Below, piece by piece: positions 47,009 to 56,051 of a stretch of DNA of 64,000 bases. Origin of the DNA: Pseudomonas sp. MWU15-20650. GTDB lineage: Bacteria; Pseudomonadota; Gammaproteobacteria; Pseudomonadales; Pseudomonadaceae. The notes beneath the pieces were generated by a model. It was not told where the DNA came from. It saw nothing but the letters and a program-made list of their open reading frames with translations, and did not search any database. The DNA lies in contig NZ_JALJFG010000012.1 of NCBI RefSeq assembly GCF_023242475.1, forward strand, positions 1-64,000, in the 5' to 3' direction. Each line of letters opens with the position of its first letter. The first letter of the stretch is position 1. A program made the position numbers and the translations under genes.

Positions 47009-48472
47009 ATGGAATTCACGATCCAACACTTTATCGCGCTTGCGCCGCTGCTGATCACCAGCCTCACCATCGTGGTGGTGATGCTGGCGATCGCCTGGCG
47101 CCGCAATCACTCGCAAACGTTCCTGCTGTCCTGCGCCGGGCTGAACCTGGCCTTGCTGTCGATCATCCCGGCCCTCAAGGTCGCGCCATTGGCGGTCACA
47201 CCGCTGATGATGGTCGATGACTTCGCGCTGCTGTATATCGCGTTGATCCTCGTTGCCACCCTGGCCTGCGTCACCCTCGCCCACGCCTACCTCGGCGAAG
47301 GCGGCACTGGCTACCCAGGCAACAAGGAAGAGTTGTACCTGCTGATTCTGCTGGCTGCGGCCGGTGGCATCGTGCTGGTCAGCGCTCAGCACCTGGCCGG
47401 CTTGTTCATCGGCCTGGAACTGCTGTCGATCCCGACTTACGGTCTGGTGGCCTACGCCTTCTTCAACAAGCGCTCCCTGGAAGCCGGCATCAAGTACATG
47501 GTGCTGTCGGCGGCCGGTTCCGCGTTCCTGTTGTTCGGTATGGCCCTGCTCTACGCCGAAGCCGGCAGCCTGAGCTTCACCGGTATCGGCCACGCCCTGG
47601 CCGCTACCAACAGCCCTGCGCCGATTGCCCAACTGGGCCTGGCCATGATGCTGATCGGCCTGGCGTTCAAGCTGTCGTTGGTGCCGTTCCACTTGTGGAC
47701 CCCGGACGTGTACGAAGGCGCCCCGGCGCCGGTGGCCGCGTTCCTGGCCACAGCGTCGAAGGTTGCCGTGTTTGCCGTGATGGTGCGCCTGTTCCAGATC
47801 TCGCCTGCGGCCAACACCGGCGTGCTGAGCAACGTGCTGACCGTGATCGCCATTGCGTCGATCCTGTTCGGTAACCTGCTGGCGCTGACCCAGAACAACC
47901 TCAAGCGTTTGCTGGGTTACTCGTCCATCGCTCACTTCGGCTACCTGCTGATCGCCCTGGTGGCGAGCAAAGGGCTGGCTGTCGAAGCCATTGGCGTGTA
48001 CCTGGTCACCTACGTGATCACCAGCCTCGGCGCGTTCGGCGTGATTACCTTGATGTCCTCGCCTTACAAAGGCCGTGACGCCGACGCCCTGTACGAATAC
48101 CGCGGCCTGTTCTGGCGCCGTCCGTACCTGACCGCCGTGCTCACCGTGATGATGCTGTCCCTGGCCGGTATTCCGCTGACCGCGGGCTTTATCGGCAAGT
48201 TCTACATCGTCGCGACCGGTGTCGAAGCCCACGAATGGTGGCTCGTTGCGTCCCTGGTACTGGGTAGCGCCATCGGCGTGTTCTACTACCTGCGCGTGAT
48301 GGTCACCCTGTACCTGATCGAGCCAAACCTGCGCCGTGTGGACGCCGAGCTGCACTGGGAACAGAAAGCCGGTGGCGTCATGCTGCTGGCCATTGCCCTG
48401 CTCGCCTTCTTCCTGGGCGTGTACCCACAACCGTTGCTCACCCTGGTGCAGCACGCGGTGTTGGGCGTTTGA
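47009..48472 (+). CDS. nuoN: NADH-quinone oxidoreductase subunit N
   Basis: Third antiporter-like proton pump (487 residues). [17 protein letters not shown] and [21 protein letters not shown] are diagnostic. Start MEFTIQHF is chosen by family length; 21 upstream codons overlap nuoM. Last gene of the operon, followed by a terminator. Confidence 0.97.
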   Translation: MEFTIQHFIALAPLLITSLTIVVVMLAIAWRRNHSQTFLLSCAGLNLALLSIIPALKVAPLAVTPLMMVDDFALLYIALILVATLACVTLAHAYLGEGGTGYPGNKEELYLLILLAAAGGIVLVSAQHLAGLFIGLELLSIPTYGLVAYAFFNKRSLEAGIKYMVLSAAGSAFLLFGMALLYAEAGSLSFTGIGHALAATNSPAPIAQLGLAMMLIGLAFKLSLVPFHLWTPDVYEGAPAPVAAFLATASKVAVFAVMVRLFQISPAANTGVLSNVLTVIAIASILFGNLLALTQNNLKRLLGYSSIAHFGYLLIALVASKGLAVEAIGVYLVTYVITSLGAFGVITLMSSPYKGRDADALYEYRGLFWRRPYLTAVLTVMMLSLAGIPLTAGFIGKFYIVATGVEAHEWWLVASLVLGSAIGVFYYLRVMVTLYLIEPNLRRVDAELHWEQKAGGVMLLAIALLAFFLGVYPQPLLTLVQHAVLGV

Positions 48473-48492
48473 TCGCCTAGCGGGATGCAAGT

Positions 48493-48529
48493 ACACAAAA
48501 CGGCGCCTTAGGCGCCGTTTTGTGTTTAA
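48493..48529 (+). terminator. Terminator of the nuo operon
   Basis: Stem ACACAAAACGGCGCC / GGCGCCGTTTTGTGT, 15 base pairs with a three-base loop, 20 bases after nuoN. The T residues lie inside the stem end. Confidence 0.85.
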
Positions 48530-48637
48530 GCAGGCCAGTCAGTGTGCAGCAGAACCTTAGAGACAGCCCTTTCAAGTTTTTTGTGCCAAAGCCTCTAACT
48601 GCAGTGAGTCAGAGATAAAACAGGCGACACGTAAACA

Positions 48638-48720
48638 GTGGCGAGGGAGCGTGCTCCGGCTGGACTGCGGCAAAGCGCAAGGCCGCTTCGCGCCCCAACG
48701 GGAGCAAGCTAGCTCGCCAC
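48638..48720. repeat. Degenerate REPIN
   Basis: Imperfect inverted arms starting GTGGCGAGGGAGCGTGC (from 48638) and ending GCTAGCTCGCCAC (to 48720), with a GC-rich centre that can fold on itself. Same REP family as the others but several mismatches, so an older copy. It lies between the nuo terminator and the barrel protein gene. Confidence 0.65.
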
Positions 48721-48764
48721 AGACAGTGCTCACCCGTCGCTGGCGGGTACTAAAGGCATGGATC

Positions 48765-49520
48765 TTAGAACGCGATACCGACCTTGAAACCATACTCATC
48801 ACGCTTGAGCTTGGTGTTGTCGGCCACATAGGAGTCGCCGTCGAGCTTGTACTCGGTACGGGTGTAGTACAGGCCCGCCATCACCGGCAGGTCGCCCTTC
48901 TGGTTCATCAACAGGCTGACTTCGGCGTATGGGTTGGTGCGGTCCTTGAGGTCCACGGTGTCGCTGCCCAGGCCATCGACCTTGAGCTTGGCGCGACCGT
49001 CGATGGTGCGGCGGGCGCCAGCTTCGACGCGCAGGGTCATGTCATCGAACTGGTGGTTGTAACCCAGGGCCGCCTTGGCGAACGGCGACTTCTTGTTGGT
49101 GAGCTTGACGTCGTAATCGTTCGTGTCCGGCTCGTAGCGGGTCCAGCTGTAGCCACCGCCGACAATCACATCGACGAAGTTGCGCGCATCCAGCGCAGCA
49201 CGCCAGCCAAGGTCCAGGTCGGCCTGGCCTTCCTTGAGCTTGTTGTCGCTTTTTTCGCCGAACTTGGCTTCGACACCGGCTTGGTAGATAAAACCGGACT
49301 CAGCGGTGAGCTTGTTGCCGAAGTTGTAGAACAGGCCCGCTTCAGGCATGTGGTCCTTGTCACTTGCACTGCCGCCTTCCAGTTTGAAGTCGTTGTAGCT
49401 GCCCAAGAGACCGAAGGTGGAAATCGGCCCCGTGGACGGTGCGGCGAACACCACGGCAGGCGCGGTGGCCAGGGCCAGCAGCGAGGCACTCTTGAGGAAT
49501 TTTCCGAATAGTTTGGACAT
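48765..49520 (-). CDS. Outer-membrane beta-barrel protein, function unknown
   Basis: A 251-residue exported protein. Signal peptide MSKLFGKFLKSASLLALATA with cleavage near VFA-APS. The mature part alternates polar and hydrophobic residues (GWRAALDARNFVDVIVGGGY, SPFAKAALGYNHQF, PYAEVSLLMNQKG, PVMAGLYYTRTEYKL) and ends in phenylalanine (KVGIAF), the usual BAM recognition end. This predicts an 8-10 strand barrel. No known porin family was recognised. It is monocistronic, with 125 bases to the upstream arylamine N-acetyltransferase gene. Confidence 0.8.
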   Translation of the reverse strand: MSKLFGKFLKSASLLALATAPAVVFAAPSTGPISTFGLLGSYNDFKLEGGSASDKDHMPEAGLFYNFGNKLTAESGFIYQAGVEAKFGEKSDNKLKEGQADLDLGWRAALDARNFVDVIVGGGYSWTRYEPDTNDYDVKLTNKKSPFAKAALGYNHQFDDMTLRVEAGARRTIDGRAKLKVDGLGSDTVDLKDRTNPYAEVSLLMNQKGDLPVMAGLYYTRTEYKLDGDSYVADNTKLKRDEYGFKVGIAF

Positions 49521-49645
49521 CGTTTCACATCTCCATTTTCAGGTGGGCAAAATATTCAGGAATCGGTTCGAACCTTGGCCGGCGCGAAAGGTTCGAATTA
49601 ATTTGCCCCGATCTGGAGAAAAAACGGTTCAGCGAAGGCTCTATC

Positions 49646-50479
49646 TCAACGTTCTTGTGAATCAGCCTGCACCAGGCCGTCCAATGCCTCGCGAAGTTGC
49701 GGATGTGCCGGCAGGCGGATGCCGAACGTGTCGCGCAATAAAGTGAGCAGTTCATCGCCACTCTCGATCGTGCGCTTTTCACTCGGTCGATCCAGATAGT
49801 GAGTCGCATAATTGGCGTTTTGCAGCGTATGGCGTTTGCCCGGCGCCAACCGCGCGACCTTCAACTGCCCCACGAAGACGGAGGTCGGGTACGTGGAGAC
49901 ATACCAGTTGCCGATGACGTAGTCGACGTCTGCCTGCACCAGCAGGTCGAACACATACAGACCACGCCACTCCCCATTCACCTGGGCCCACAGGGTGTAG
50001 TCGGTGCCATTGAAGGTCAGGCGATAGGGTTCGTGGGCGGTGGCCTGGGGCTCCTGCGTCTCCAACCGCAAAGGGCTGCTCGGCACCATGCCGCCGAAGC
50101 CGACGTCGCTGATATAGCGCACGCCATCCAATGTGACCAGGCTCAGGCGATGGGTACGGCCGGTACGCGCCTCAGGTGGCCCGCCCATCACCACCCAGCC
50201 CATGAGGCCGCGTGCGTCGAACCCCAGTTCCTGCAACAGCGCCAGGAACAGATGGTTCAGCTCGAAGCAATAACCCCCGCGCCCGTCCAGCAGCACTTTT
50301 TGCTCAATGCTCGGCAAGTCGATGGGCACCGGCGCGCGCAACAGGGTCGACAGGCTTTCAAAGGCGAAGGTGCACACATGGCGCAGCTGTAAATCCCGCA
50401 GGGTTTGCAGGGTAGGCGGCGGTGGCGAGTCGTAGCCCAGGCGTTGCAGATATAGGCGGCTATGGGTGAGCTGGGACAT
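49646..50479 (-). CDS. nat: Arylamine N-acetyltransferase
   Basis: NAT family enzyme of 277 residues transferring acetyl from acetyl-CoA to arylamines and arylhydrazines. The Cys-His-Asp triad is complete: C71 in GRGGYCFELN, H110 in GRTHRLSLV and D125 in YISDVGFGG. Length matches bacterial NATs (about 275). Physiological substrate in Pseudomonas is uncertain. Confidence 0.95.
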   Translation of the reverse strand: MSQLTHSRLYLQRLGYDSPPPPTLQTLRDLQLRHVCTFAFESLSTLLRAPVPIDLPSIEQKVLLDGRGGYCFELNHLFLALLQELGFDARGLMGWVVMGGPPEARTGRTHRLSLVTLDGVRYISDVGFGGMVPSSPLRLETQEPQATAHEPYRLTFNGTDYTLWAQVNGEWRGLYVFDLLVQADVDYVIGNWYVSTYPTSVFVGQLKVARLAPGKRHTLQNANYATHYLDRPSEKRTIESGDELLTLLRDTFGIRLPAHPQLREALDGLVQADSQER

Positions 50480-50599
50480 GGCGCGATCCTTTAGCGCATG
50501 GTGAGGGCATCACTATGCCGCGCCAGCGAGTGAGTTGTCATTTTGAATGAACCTTTTTGAACGCCAACCTATCCATTTATAACAAGACAGGGAGGCAAC

Positions 50600-50836
50600 A
50601 TGAGTACCGCAAAAATCTACACCATCCACTACCAACTGCACGGTCAACCGAAGTCCTTTGTGGTGCGCGCCGAGGTGATGAACAACGCCGAAGCGTGGCA
50701 CTGGGCAGCGGTCGACGCCGACATCGCCCATGTCAGCCGTATTGGGCGCGTAGGTCACGAGCAGGTCAAAAAAACCACCCGGCCATGGGCGGAGAAGTTC
50801 GGCATTACCGATGTCACTTGGCTCCCGCCCAAATAA
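50600..50836 (+). CDS. Small conserved protein, DUF6555-like
   Basis: A 78-residue soluble protein (MSTAKIYTIHYQLHGQPKSF at the start, ending GITDVTWLPPK). It has a clear GGGAGG ribosome binding site four bases upstream. Similar short proteins occur widely in Pseudomonas under a DUF name (DUF6555 as I recall). No catalytic motif is seen. The repeated Trp/His pattern AEAWHWAAVDADIAHV looks like an amphipathic helix. Confidence 0.75.
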   Translation: MSTAKIYTIHYQLHGQPKSFVVRAEVMNNAEAWHWAAVDADIAHVSRIGRVGHEQVKKTTRPWAEKFGITDVTWLPPK

Positions 50837-50839
50837 ACA

Positions 50840-50865
50840 CAAGCCCCGCAAAACAGCGGGGCTTG
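50840..50865. terminator. Bidirectional terminator hairpin
   Basis: Stem CAAGCCCCGC / GCGGGGCTTG with a six-base loop between the convergent genes at 50600-50836 and 50868-51062. T tracts are weak on both sides. Confidence 0.65.
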
Positions 50866-50867
50866 GT

Positions 50868-51062
50868 TCACCTCTTCAAGTCGCCCAACGGATCGTAGGG
50901 CGGCTTTTTTTGCGGCTGTTTTTTCTTGTCCAGCGGTGCGATCGCTGGGCCGATGGGGTCGACCTGCGGGTCGCTGACGTCGGGCGAATCCGGGTCGAAG
51001 CCCAGTTCATCCTTGCCGCTGGAATGTTCGTTGGAACGCGGGCCTTTGGGGGGATGGCTCAC
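50868..51062 (-). CDS. Small hydrophilic protein of unknown function (64 residues)
   Basis: Starts with GTG preceded by a near-perfect AAGGAGGT four bases upstream. The protein (MSHPPKGPRSNEHSSGKDEL at the start) is rich in Pro, Asp, Lys and Ser, and contains DPDSPDVSDPQVDPIGPAIAP split by prolines. It is probably intrinsically disordered. It follows the even smaller gene at 51077-51256 by 14 bases, so both are likely on one transcript. No family was recognised. Confidence 0.7.
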   Translation of the reverse strand: MSHPPKGPRSNEHSSGKDELGFDPDSPDVSDPQVDPIGPAIAPLDKKKQPQKKPPYDPLGDLKR

Positions 51063-51076
51063 GGCGACCTCCTTAT

Positions 51077-51256
51077 TTAAAGCGGGCGGGCCTTGTCATG
51101 AAGGTTTTCAAGCTCTTGCTCGACTTGCGCCACATCATCGTCGTCCTGACGCTGCGCCGGGTCATTGGGGCGCAACGCGTCGTTGTCGCGCTCCTCCTCC
51201 CCGGGTGTGCGGTCAGGGTCTGGCGTTCCAGGCGGCGGTTGTGTGTATTCGGACAT
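51077..51256 (-). CDS. Small acidic protein of unknown function (59 residues)
   Basis: A short open frame: MSEYTQPPPGTPDPDRTPGE at the start, then EERDNDALRPNDPAQRQ, an Asp run, and VAQVEQELENLHDKARPL at the end. GAGGTG lies seven bases before the ATG. It is strongly acidic, Pro-rich in the first third and predicted helical at the end. Third-position GC and the two ribosome binding sites in a row support a real two-gene unit with the 64-residue gene. Function unknown; it could be missed in standard annotation because of length. Confidence 0.65.
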   Translation of the reverse strand: MSEYTQPPPGTPDPDRTPGEEERDNDALRPNDPAQRQDDDDVAQVEQELENLHDKARPL

Positions 51257-51382
51257 GATGGTTCACCTCACAGCAGTTGGTGGCCTACAGAGCGTTAGAG
51301 AAAGCCTGCGCAACCATCGTTCAACTTGATTGCGCAAAGCGTGCGAAGATGCCCCACCGCTTTCGCCTGAGACCTGCCCTGG

Positions 51383-51904
51383 ATGTTCGAGCTCAAACCC
51401 TGCGACCCCGCGACCTACCGCCAACAAACCCGCCGCAGCACGCTGATCGTCGCCGTGTTGTTCATCGCCCTGGCCATGCTGCTGTCGAGCCTGGCGGTGA
51501 TGCTGTTCGGTGAGCCCGGCGGTGACAATTTTCGCTTCAATGTCGGTGGCGTATTGGCCGGGGTCTTGATCACCGTTGCGCTGGTGCGTGGCCCGTTCTG
51601 GACCCAGCCGTGGCTTGCGCCGGCGGTGTATGGCTGGCAGCTCAAGCGCAGCCTGATGAGCGTGACCAACGTGATGCACACGGTCACCGAGCGGGTGCAG
51701 GCCAACGACCCGACGGCGATCAAGGTGTTGCGCTTCTATCACCTGGGGCTGACGCAAATGCATGAACTGGACGCCAATTCCAGCGCACAGGCGCAACTGG
51801 TAGGCGAGATCGAGACGCACAAGGCGAAAATGCAGGCGCTGGGCATCGACACCGAACAAACCCGGCTTGATCCAGCTTGGCTGGCGGGTTTCAAAAACGC
51901 TTGA
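51383..51904 (+). CDS. DUF3087 family membrane protein
   Basis: A 173-residue protein with two membrane helices (about 20-42 and 52-70) and a cytoplasmic helical tail. CDPATYRQQTRRSTLIVAVL and the tail HTVTERVQANDPTAIKVLRFYHLGL (broken over helices) fit DUF3087 as I remember it. No enzymatic residues are evident. It converges on the MFS gene. Confidence 0.75.
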   Translation: MFELKPCDPATYRQQTRRSTLIVAVLFIALAMLLSSLAVMLFGEPGGDNFRFNVGGVLAGVLITVALVRGPFWTQPWLAPAVYGWQLKRSLMSVTNVMHTVTERVQANDPTAIKVLRFYHLGLTQMHELDANSSAQAQLVGEIETHKAKMQALGIDTEQTRLDPAWLAGFKNA

Positions 51905-51935
51905 GCCAACAGCGGTGTTTCACGACGCCTCTTTT

Positions 51936-53300
51936 TTACGCCTTTTTGCTATAGGGCAACAAACGCAAAGCGCTGGCCACGGCACCCACCAGGGCAAACA
52001 CACAACCGAGCCACAACGCGTATTGCGGACCATCGCCCAACGACAGGTGGAAACAAAAAGCCACCAACGACGCCCCCAACGTCTGCCCCAGCAACCGCGA
52101 AATCGCCACGATGCCGCTGGCCCCGCCGCTGCGCGCAAGCGGGGCGCTGGTCATCAACGCCTTGAGGTTGGGGGATTGGAAGAACCCAAAACCGGCGCCA
52201 CACAACGCCATGCGCCAGCCGATATCAAAGGCCGATGCACCACTGCCCAGGGTCGCCAGCGCGGCCATGCCCACGCTGAGCAGCAGCAAGCCGATGCCAC
52301 ACAACAGGCCCAGGGACACACGGTCGGCCAGGCGCCCCGCCACCAGCGCCATGACCGCCACCACCGCCGGCCAGGGTGTCATCAGAAAACCGGTTTCCAC
52401 CTGGCTATGGCCCAGCACCGCCTGTAACAGAAACGGCAACGACACAAACGCCAGGCCCTGGGCGCTGAAAGCACAAATCGCGGTGAGCGAAGACAAGGCA
52501 AACACCGGAAGCTTGAACAGATCCACCGCCAACATTGGCGCGGGGTGCCCGGTCTCGCGCCGCAACAACAAAGCACCGCACACCAGCGCTACCACCACCA
52601 GCCCCAGGGTCAACATGCCTTGCGCGCCATGCACGGCCGCGCCCAACCCCAGCACCAACGCAGCAAACAGCCCCGCACAAAGCAGCGCCGCCAGGCGGTC
52701 GAAGGCGTGGCCGGTGATCGGCAGCCTCGGTAACGAGCGCACACCCAGGCCCAGGGCCAACAAGCCCAGCGGCACGTTGATCAAGTACAGCCAGTGCCAA
52801 GTCGCCACCGACAGGATCGCCGACGCAGCAGTGGGCCCGAGGGTGAACGCCAGCCCCACCACCAGGGAGTTATACCCAAGCCCGCGCCCAAGCATTTTGG
52901 AGGGATAGATATGCCGCAGCAACGCGGTGTTAACGCTCATCACTGCCGCCGCCCCCAGGCCCTGCGCCACGCGTGCGGCGGTCAGGGTCAGCAGTGAACC
53001 GGCCAGCCCGCAAAACAGCGATGAGAGGATGAACAACAGCAAACCGCCGAGGTACACCCGACGGTGCCCCAGCACATCGCTCAGCGAAGCAAACGGCAGC
53101 ACCGTGGCGATGATGGCCAACTGATAGGCGTTGACCACCCAGATCACCGAGGCCGAATCGGTACCAATGCCTTCGGCCAGCGTGGGCAGTGCGGTGTTGA
53201 CGATCGCTGTATCCAGCGTCGCCATGCCGATCCCCAACGACAGGGCGATCACGGCCGGCAGGCGTTTATTGAGGGGCAACCCATCGGCAACAGAAGACAT
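51936..53300 (-). CDS. MFS transporter, DHA2-like drug exporter
   Basis: A 454-residue inner-membrane protein with about 14 hydrophobic segments. Motif C-like and motif A regions are visible: LDTAIVNTALPTLAEGIG (TM1, typical of EmrB/QacA group), WVVNAYQLAIIATVLPF and SDVLGHRRVYLGG. It likely exports a toxic compound by proton antiport. Start is set at the ATG two codons inside the frame (the outer start is TTG). No adjacent regulator or HlyD adaptor; substrate unknown. Confidence 0.88.
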   Translation of the reverse strand: MSSVADGLPLNKRLPAVIALSLGIGMATLDTAIVNTALPTLAEGIGTDSASVIWVVNAYQLAIIATVLPFASLSDVLGHRRVYLGGLLLFILSSLFCGLAGSLLTLTAARVAQGLGAAAVMSVNTALLRHIYPSKMLGRGLGYNSLVVGLAFTLGPTAASAILSVATWHWLYLINVPLGLLALGLGVRSLPRLPITGHAFDRLAALLCAGLFAALVLGLGAAVHGAQGMLTLGLVVVALVCGALLLRRETGHPAPMLAVDLFKLPVFALSSLTAICAFSAQGLAFVSLPFLLQAVLGHSQVETGFLMTPWPAVVAVMALVAGRLADRVSLGLLCGIGLLLLSVGMAALATLGSGASAFDIGWRMALCGAGFGFFQSPNLKALMTSAPLARSGGASGIVAISRLLGQTLGASLVAFCFHLSLGDGPQYALWLGCVFALVGAVASALRLLPYSKKA

Positions 53301-53503
53301 GAACAATCCGCGCAGGTGACAAAGGCTTCTAGATTACGGGCAGCCGCGTTTTTTTTCAGCGGCCGATTGCCCGGCTGTCAGAATTTTCATGTTGCCAGCC
53401 CCGTGCTCCGTCCAGGAAAACCGGAAACCGCTTACATATTTTCCAGCCCATCATTAGCACCCTTGGCACTTTCCTCTCTCAACCAGCCAGAGAACCTTTG
53501 CCA

Positions 53504-54226
53504 ATGTGCGACCGCCCCTCCCACATCAACGAACGTCGAAGTTTCCTGCGCCTGGCCGCCATCAGTGCCGGCGCAACGATGCTGGCCGGCACGCTGCCCT
53601 CCCTCGCGCACGCGATGCCGTCGCCCAAACCCGCCAACGACCTCAACCCGCAACAGGCGCTGACGCGGTTGATGGCGGGCAACCAGCGCTATGCCGAAGG
53701 TGTGACCAAGCGCCATGACTTTATGAGCGAACGCGAGTTATTGGCCGGTGGGCAGAACCCATTCGTTGCGATACTGAGCTGCGCCGACTCGAGGATCGCC
53801 CCGGAGTATGCCTTCGACACCGCCCTCGGTGATCTCTTTGCGGTGCGGGTGGCCGGCAATTTCGTTACCGATGAAGGGCTCGCCAGCCTCGAATACGCCG
53901 TGGCCGTACTGGGCACGCCGCTGATTCTGGTCTTGGGGCACGACAGCTGCGGCGCCATCGCGGCGGGGGTCAAGGCCGTCAAGGACAACGCCCGGTTCCC
54001 CGGCAAGATCCAGGGCCTGGCCGACACCTTCAAACCTTCGGTGAACAAAGTCTTGAAAGCGCCCGGCGACCTGCTCGAGAACGCCATTGCACAAAATGTC
54101 ACCGACACCGTGATGCGGCTCAAGGCCGAATCAAGCCTGTTGGCTGATGCCGTCTCGGCAGGAAAACTGCAGATTGTCGGCGGGGTCTACAAACTGCGCA
54201 GTGGCAACGTGAAGCTGATCGGCTAA
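53504..54226 (+). CDS. Tat-exported beta-carbonic anhydrase
   Basis: Beta-class carbonic anhydrase of 240 residues converting CO2 and bicarbonate. Zinc ligands C93, H146 and C149 and the dyad D95-R97 are present in SCADSRIAPE and GHDSCGA. The N-terminus carries a twin-arginine signal (NERRSFLRLAA, R11-R12) followed by a hydrophobic segment and LPSLAHA cleavage site, so the folded enzyme is exported to the periplasm. Start is the ATG, two codons inside a TTG-opened frame. Monocistronic. Confidence 0.92.
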   Translation: MCDRPSHINERRSFLRLAAISAGATMLAGTLPSLAHAMPSPKPANDLNPQQALTRLMAGNQRYAEGVTKRHDFMSERELLAGGQNPFVAILSCADSRIAPEYAFDTALGDLFAVRVAGNFVTDEGLASLEYAVAVLGTPLILVLGHDSCGAIAAGVKAVKDNARFPGKIQGLADTFKPSVNKVLKAPGDLLENAIAQNVTDTVMRLKAESSLLADAVSAGKLQIVGGVYKLRSGNVKLIG

Positions 54227-54453
54227 GCATCGGCCCAGCCACACCCGCCTGGCTCACCGCCATCACGCACGCGTGGTCGTGCAGGAAGCCGGGAAAACCT
54301 TGGGTGATAGGGCGGTCCATTTCACGACGTGCGCACGCCGTAATCTCGCACACAGCCAAAATACCCTGACCGCACGGAACTGAAATAGACGCGATGGACA
54401 CGTAAGAAAAAACACGCCTAATCCCCGGTCACTCGACATGAAAGGACCCGCCT

Positions 54454-54930
54454 ATGTTTCCTATTTTTGCTGCCATGGGAGCTGCGCTAGCCGCCGCCGT
54501 GCCCGTCGCCAAGGCCGCGGCCCTGGGGGTAGTGAGCGCTGGGGCGATCTACGGTACAACCAAAGCGATAGAAGCCATCGAAGGCAGTAAGTCAGCGCCT
54601 GACAAACCCTCGGAAAAGAAACCGGATGCGCCTGAAACGGCAGCGAACAAACCCCAATTGCCGACAGCCTCACAAAAAACCGTGGCACCGCCCACCGCAC
54701 CGGCTACGTCACTGAAGCCAACCTGGGCGACGTTACAAAACGAAGTGCCTGCCCATTTACGCACGCCGGAAAAACCAGCGGCCAACAAGGCCGCGCCAGT
54801 GGAGCCGCCATTGCAGGCAGCCGACCTACCCCAGGAGAAGGCACCGGCAGTCGTCGGCACAGCCGTCCAGCCTGCGCCGGTTCTGCCCCTTCTTCCGCCG
54901 GCGTCCCCATCCGCGGTCATACACCTGTAA
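54454..54930 (+). CDS. Pro/Ala-rich hypothetical protein with hydrophobic N-terminus
   Basis: A 158-residue protein with a good AAAGGA site seven bases upstream. Residues 1-40 (MFPIFAAMGAALAAAVPVAK, then GVVSAGAIYGTTKAIEAI) are a small-residue-rich membrane segment, resembling a glycine-zipper or signal anchor. The remainder is low-complexity Lys/Pro/Ala sequence, probably disordered. No homologue recognised. The real coding status is supported by the ribosome binding site and frame length only. Confidence 0.5.
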   Translation: MFPIFAAMGAALAAAVPVAKAAALGVVSAGAIYGTTKAIEAIEGSKSAPDKPSEKKPDAPETAANKPQLPTASQKTVAPPTAPATSLKPTWATLQNEVPAHLRTPEKPAANKAAPVEPPLQAADLPQEKAPAVVGTAVQPAPVLPLLPPASPSAVIHL

Positions 54931-55037
54931 CCCTGATCGACGATACCGCAAGCGGCGCGCAGAACATCAACCGCCATCAATGCCGGTCCGTCGTCACGCC
55001 CCTCACCTACCCACCGGTAGAACAAGCCCAGTCCGTT

Positions 55038-55913
55038 TCAGAAGGGTGAAGCCTTAAAAACCGAGCTCACGTCCAGGCGCCCGTCCTTGACCGGCGGGCA
55101 CCAGTAGTAACCCCCAGTCAGCGGTGTGCTGATGCGGTACAGGCCATCGACAATTCCGTCTTCCAGCCCGCTCATCCTGCGCAGTTGCGCTTCAAATGCA
55201 TCGAAGGAATGGCCAAATGCGAGGAACATCAGCCCCGCCTGGCCGTTCTCGGCCCACGGCATCGAGCGGCGTACCACGAAGGCTTCCGGGGTGAAGCTTT
55301 CCTGGGCGGTGCGCTTGGTATGGGCAGACTCGGGGGCGTCGTCGAGTTCTTCATTGTCGCCGTGGCGGCGGCCAATGATGTGATCGCGCTCCTGGGCAGG
55401 CAACGCGGCGAAACCGTCGAGATCGTGCTGCCATTGCTGGATTGCGGCGAAGCTGGCACCGCTGTCGGTCAAGGCGGCGTCTACCGCGGCATCGTCGTGA
55501 GGGTTTTCGGTGCCGTCTTCGTAGTCGGTCAGGTCAAAACCGCTCTTGTAGCGGAAGCCTTCGGTCGATTGCACCAGGCGAAAAGCTGGAGCCAGGGCTT
55601 TTTCAACCGCGCGGCTGCGCAGCAGTAACTCACCGCGGTCTATGCCGTGCAACCAGACCCACAGCGCCTGCTGGGTGGACGGGTTGTGCGCGCCTGGGCC
55701 GCTGACGGCGGGGAAAGTGCGCAGCCCTTCAACCTCAGCACCCAATGCCTTTACCAGCGGTTCGCCAAAACCGACCACTGCCGCCGAGTCCGTCAACTGC
55801 ACCAGCGCGTCCAGCGCAGCCGGCACGGCTTGCAGGGAATCAATGGCAAAAAACAAATGGCGTGCCTGCAAAGGCACCGGTGCGGCAAGAATGCCCGGCT
55901 GGTACTGACTCAT
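55038..55913 (-). CDS. Dye-decolorizing (DyP-type) heme peroxidase
   Basis: A 291-residue cytosolic DyP. Catalytic D133 lies in DYEDGTENP, corresponding to the GXXDG motif; here the first glycine appears replaced by Asp. The proximal heme ligand is probably H198 (ESAHTKR), and the distal arginine R216 (VVRRSMPW). Ends with QRRMSGLEDGIVDGLYRIS-type C-terminal helix. Start MSQYQPG is preceded by AAGGAG. No encapsulin gene is adjacent, so it is not obviously encapsulated. Confidence 0.9.
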   Translation of the reverse strand: MSQYQPGILAAPVPLQARHLFFAIDSLQAVPAALDALVQLTDSAAVVGFGEPLVKALGAEVEGLRTFPAVSGPGAHNPSTQQALWVWLHGIDRGELLLRSRAVEKALAPAFRLVQSTEGFRYKSGFDLTDYEDGTENPHDDAAVDAALTDSGASFAAIQQWQHDLDGFAALPAQERDHIIGRRHGDNEELDDAPESAHTKRTAQESFTPEAFVVRRSMPWAENGQAGLMFLAFGHSFDAFEAQLRRMSGLEDGIVDGLYRISTPLTGGYYWCPPVKDGRLDVSSVFKASPF

Positions 55914-56051
55914 GTGAACTCCTTCCAGAAAGCCACGCAGTTTACCCGGCACACGCGACGCTGCGAACAAGAATGCGCGCAAGCCTTGCCTTGGAGCCGC
56001 TAGTTGGGTGACTCTCTAGTCATGTTTTGCAACTATTCCAGGGGTAGCGAC

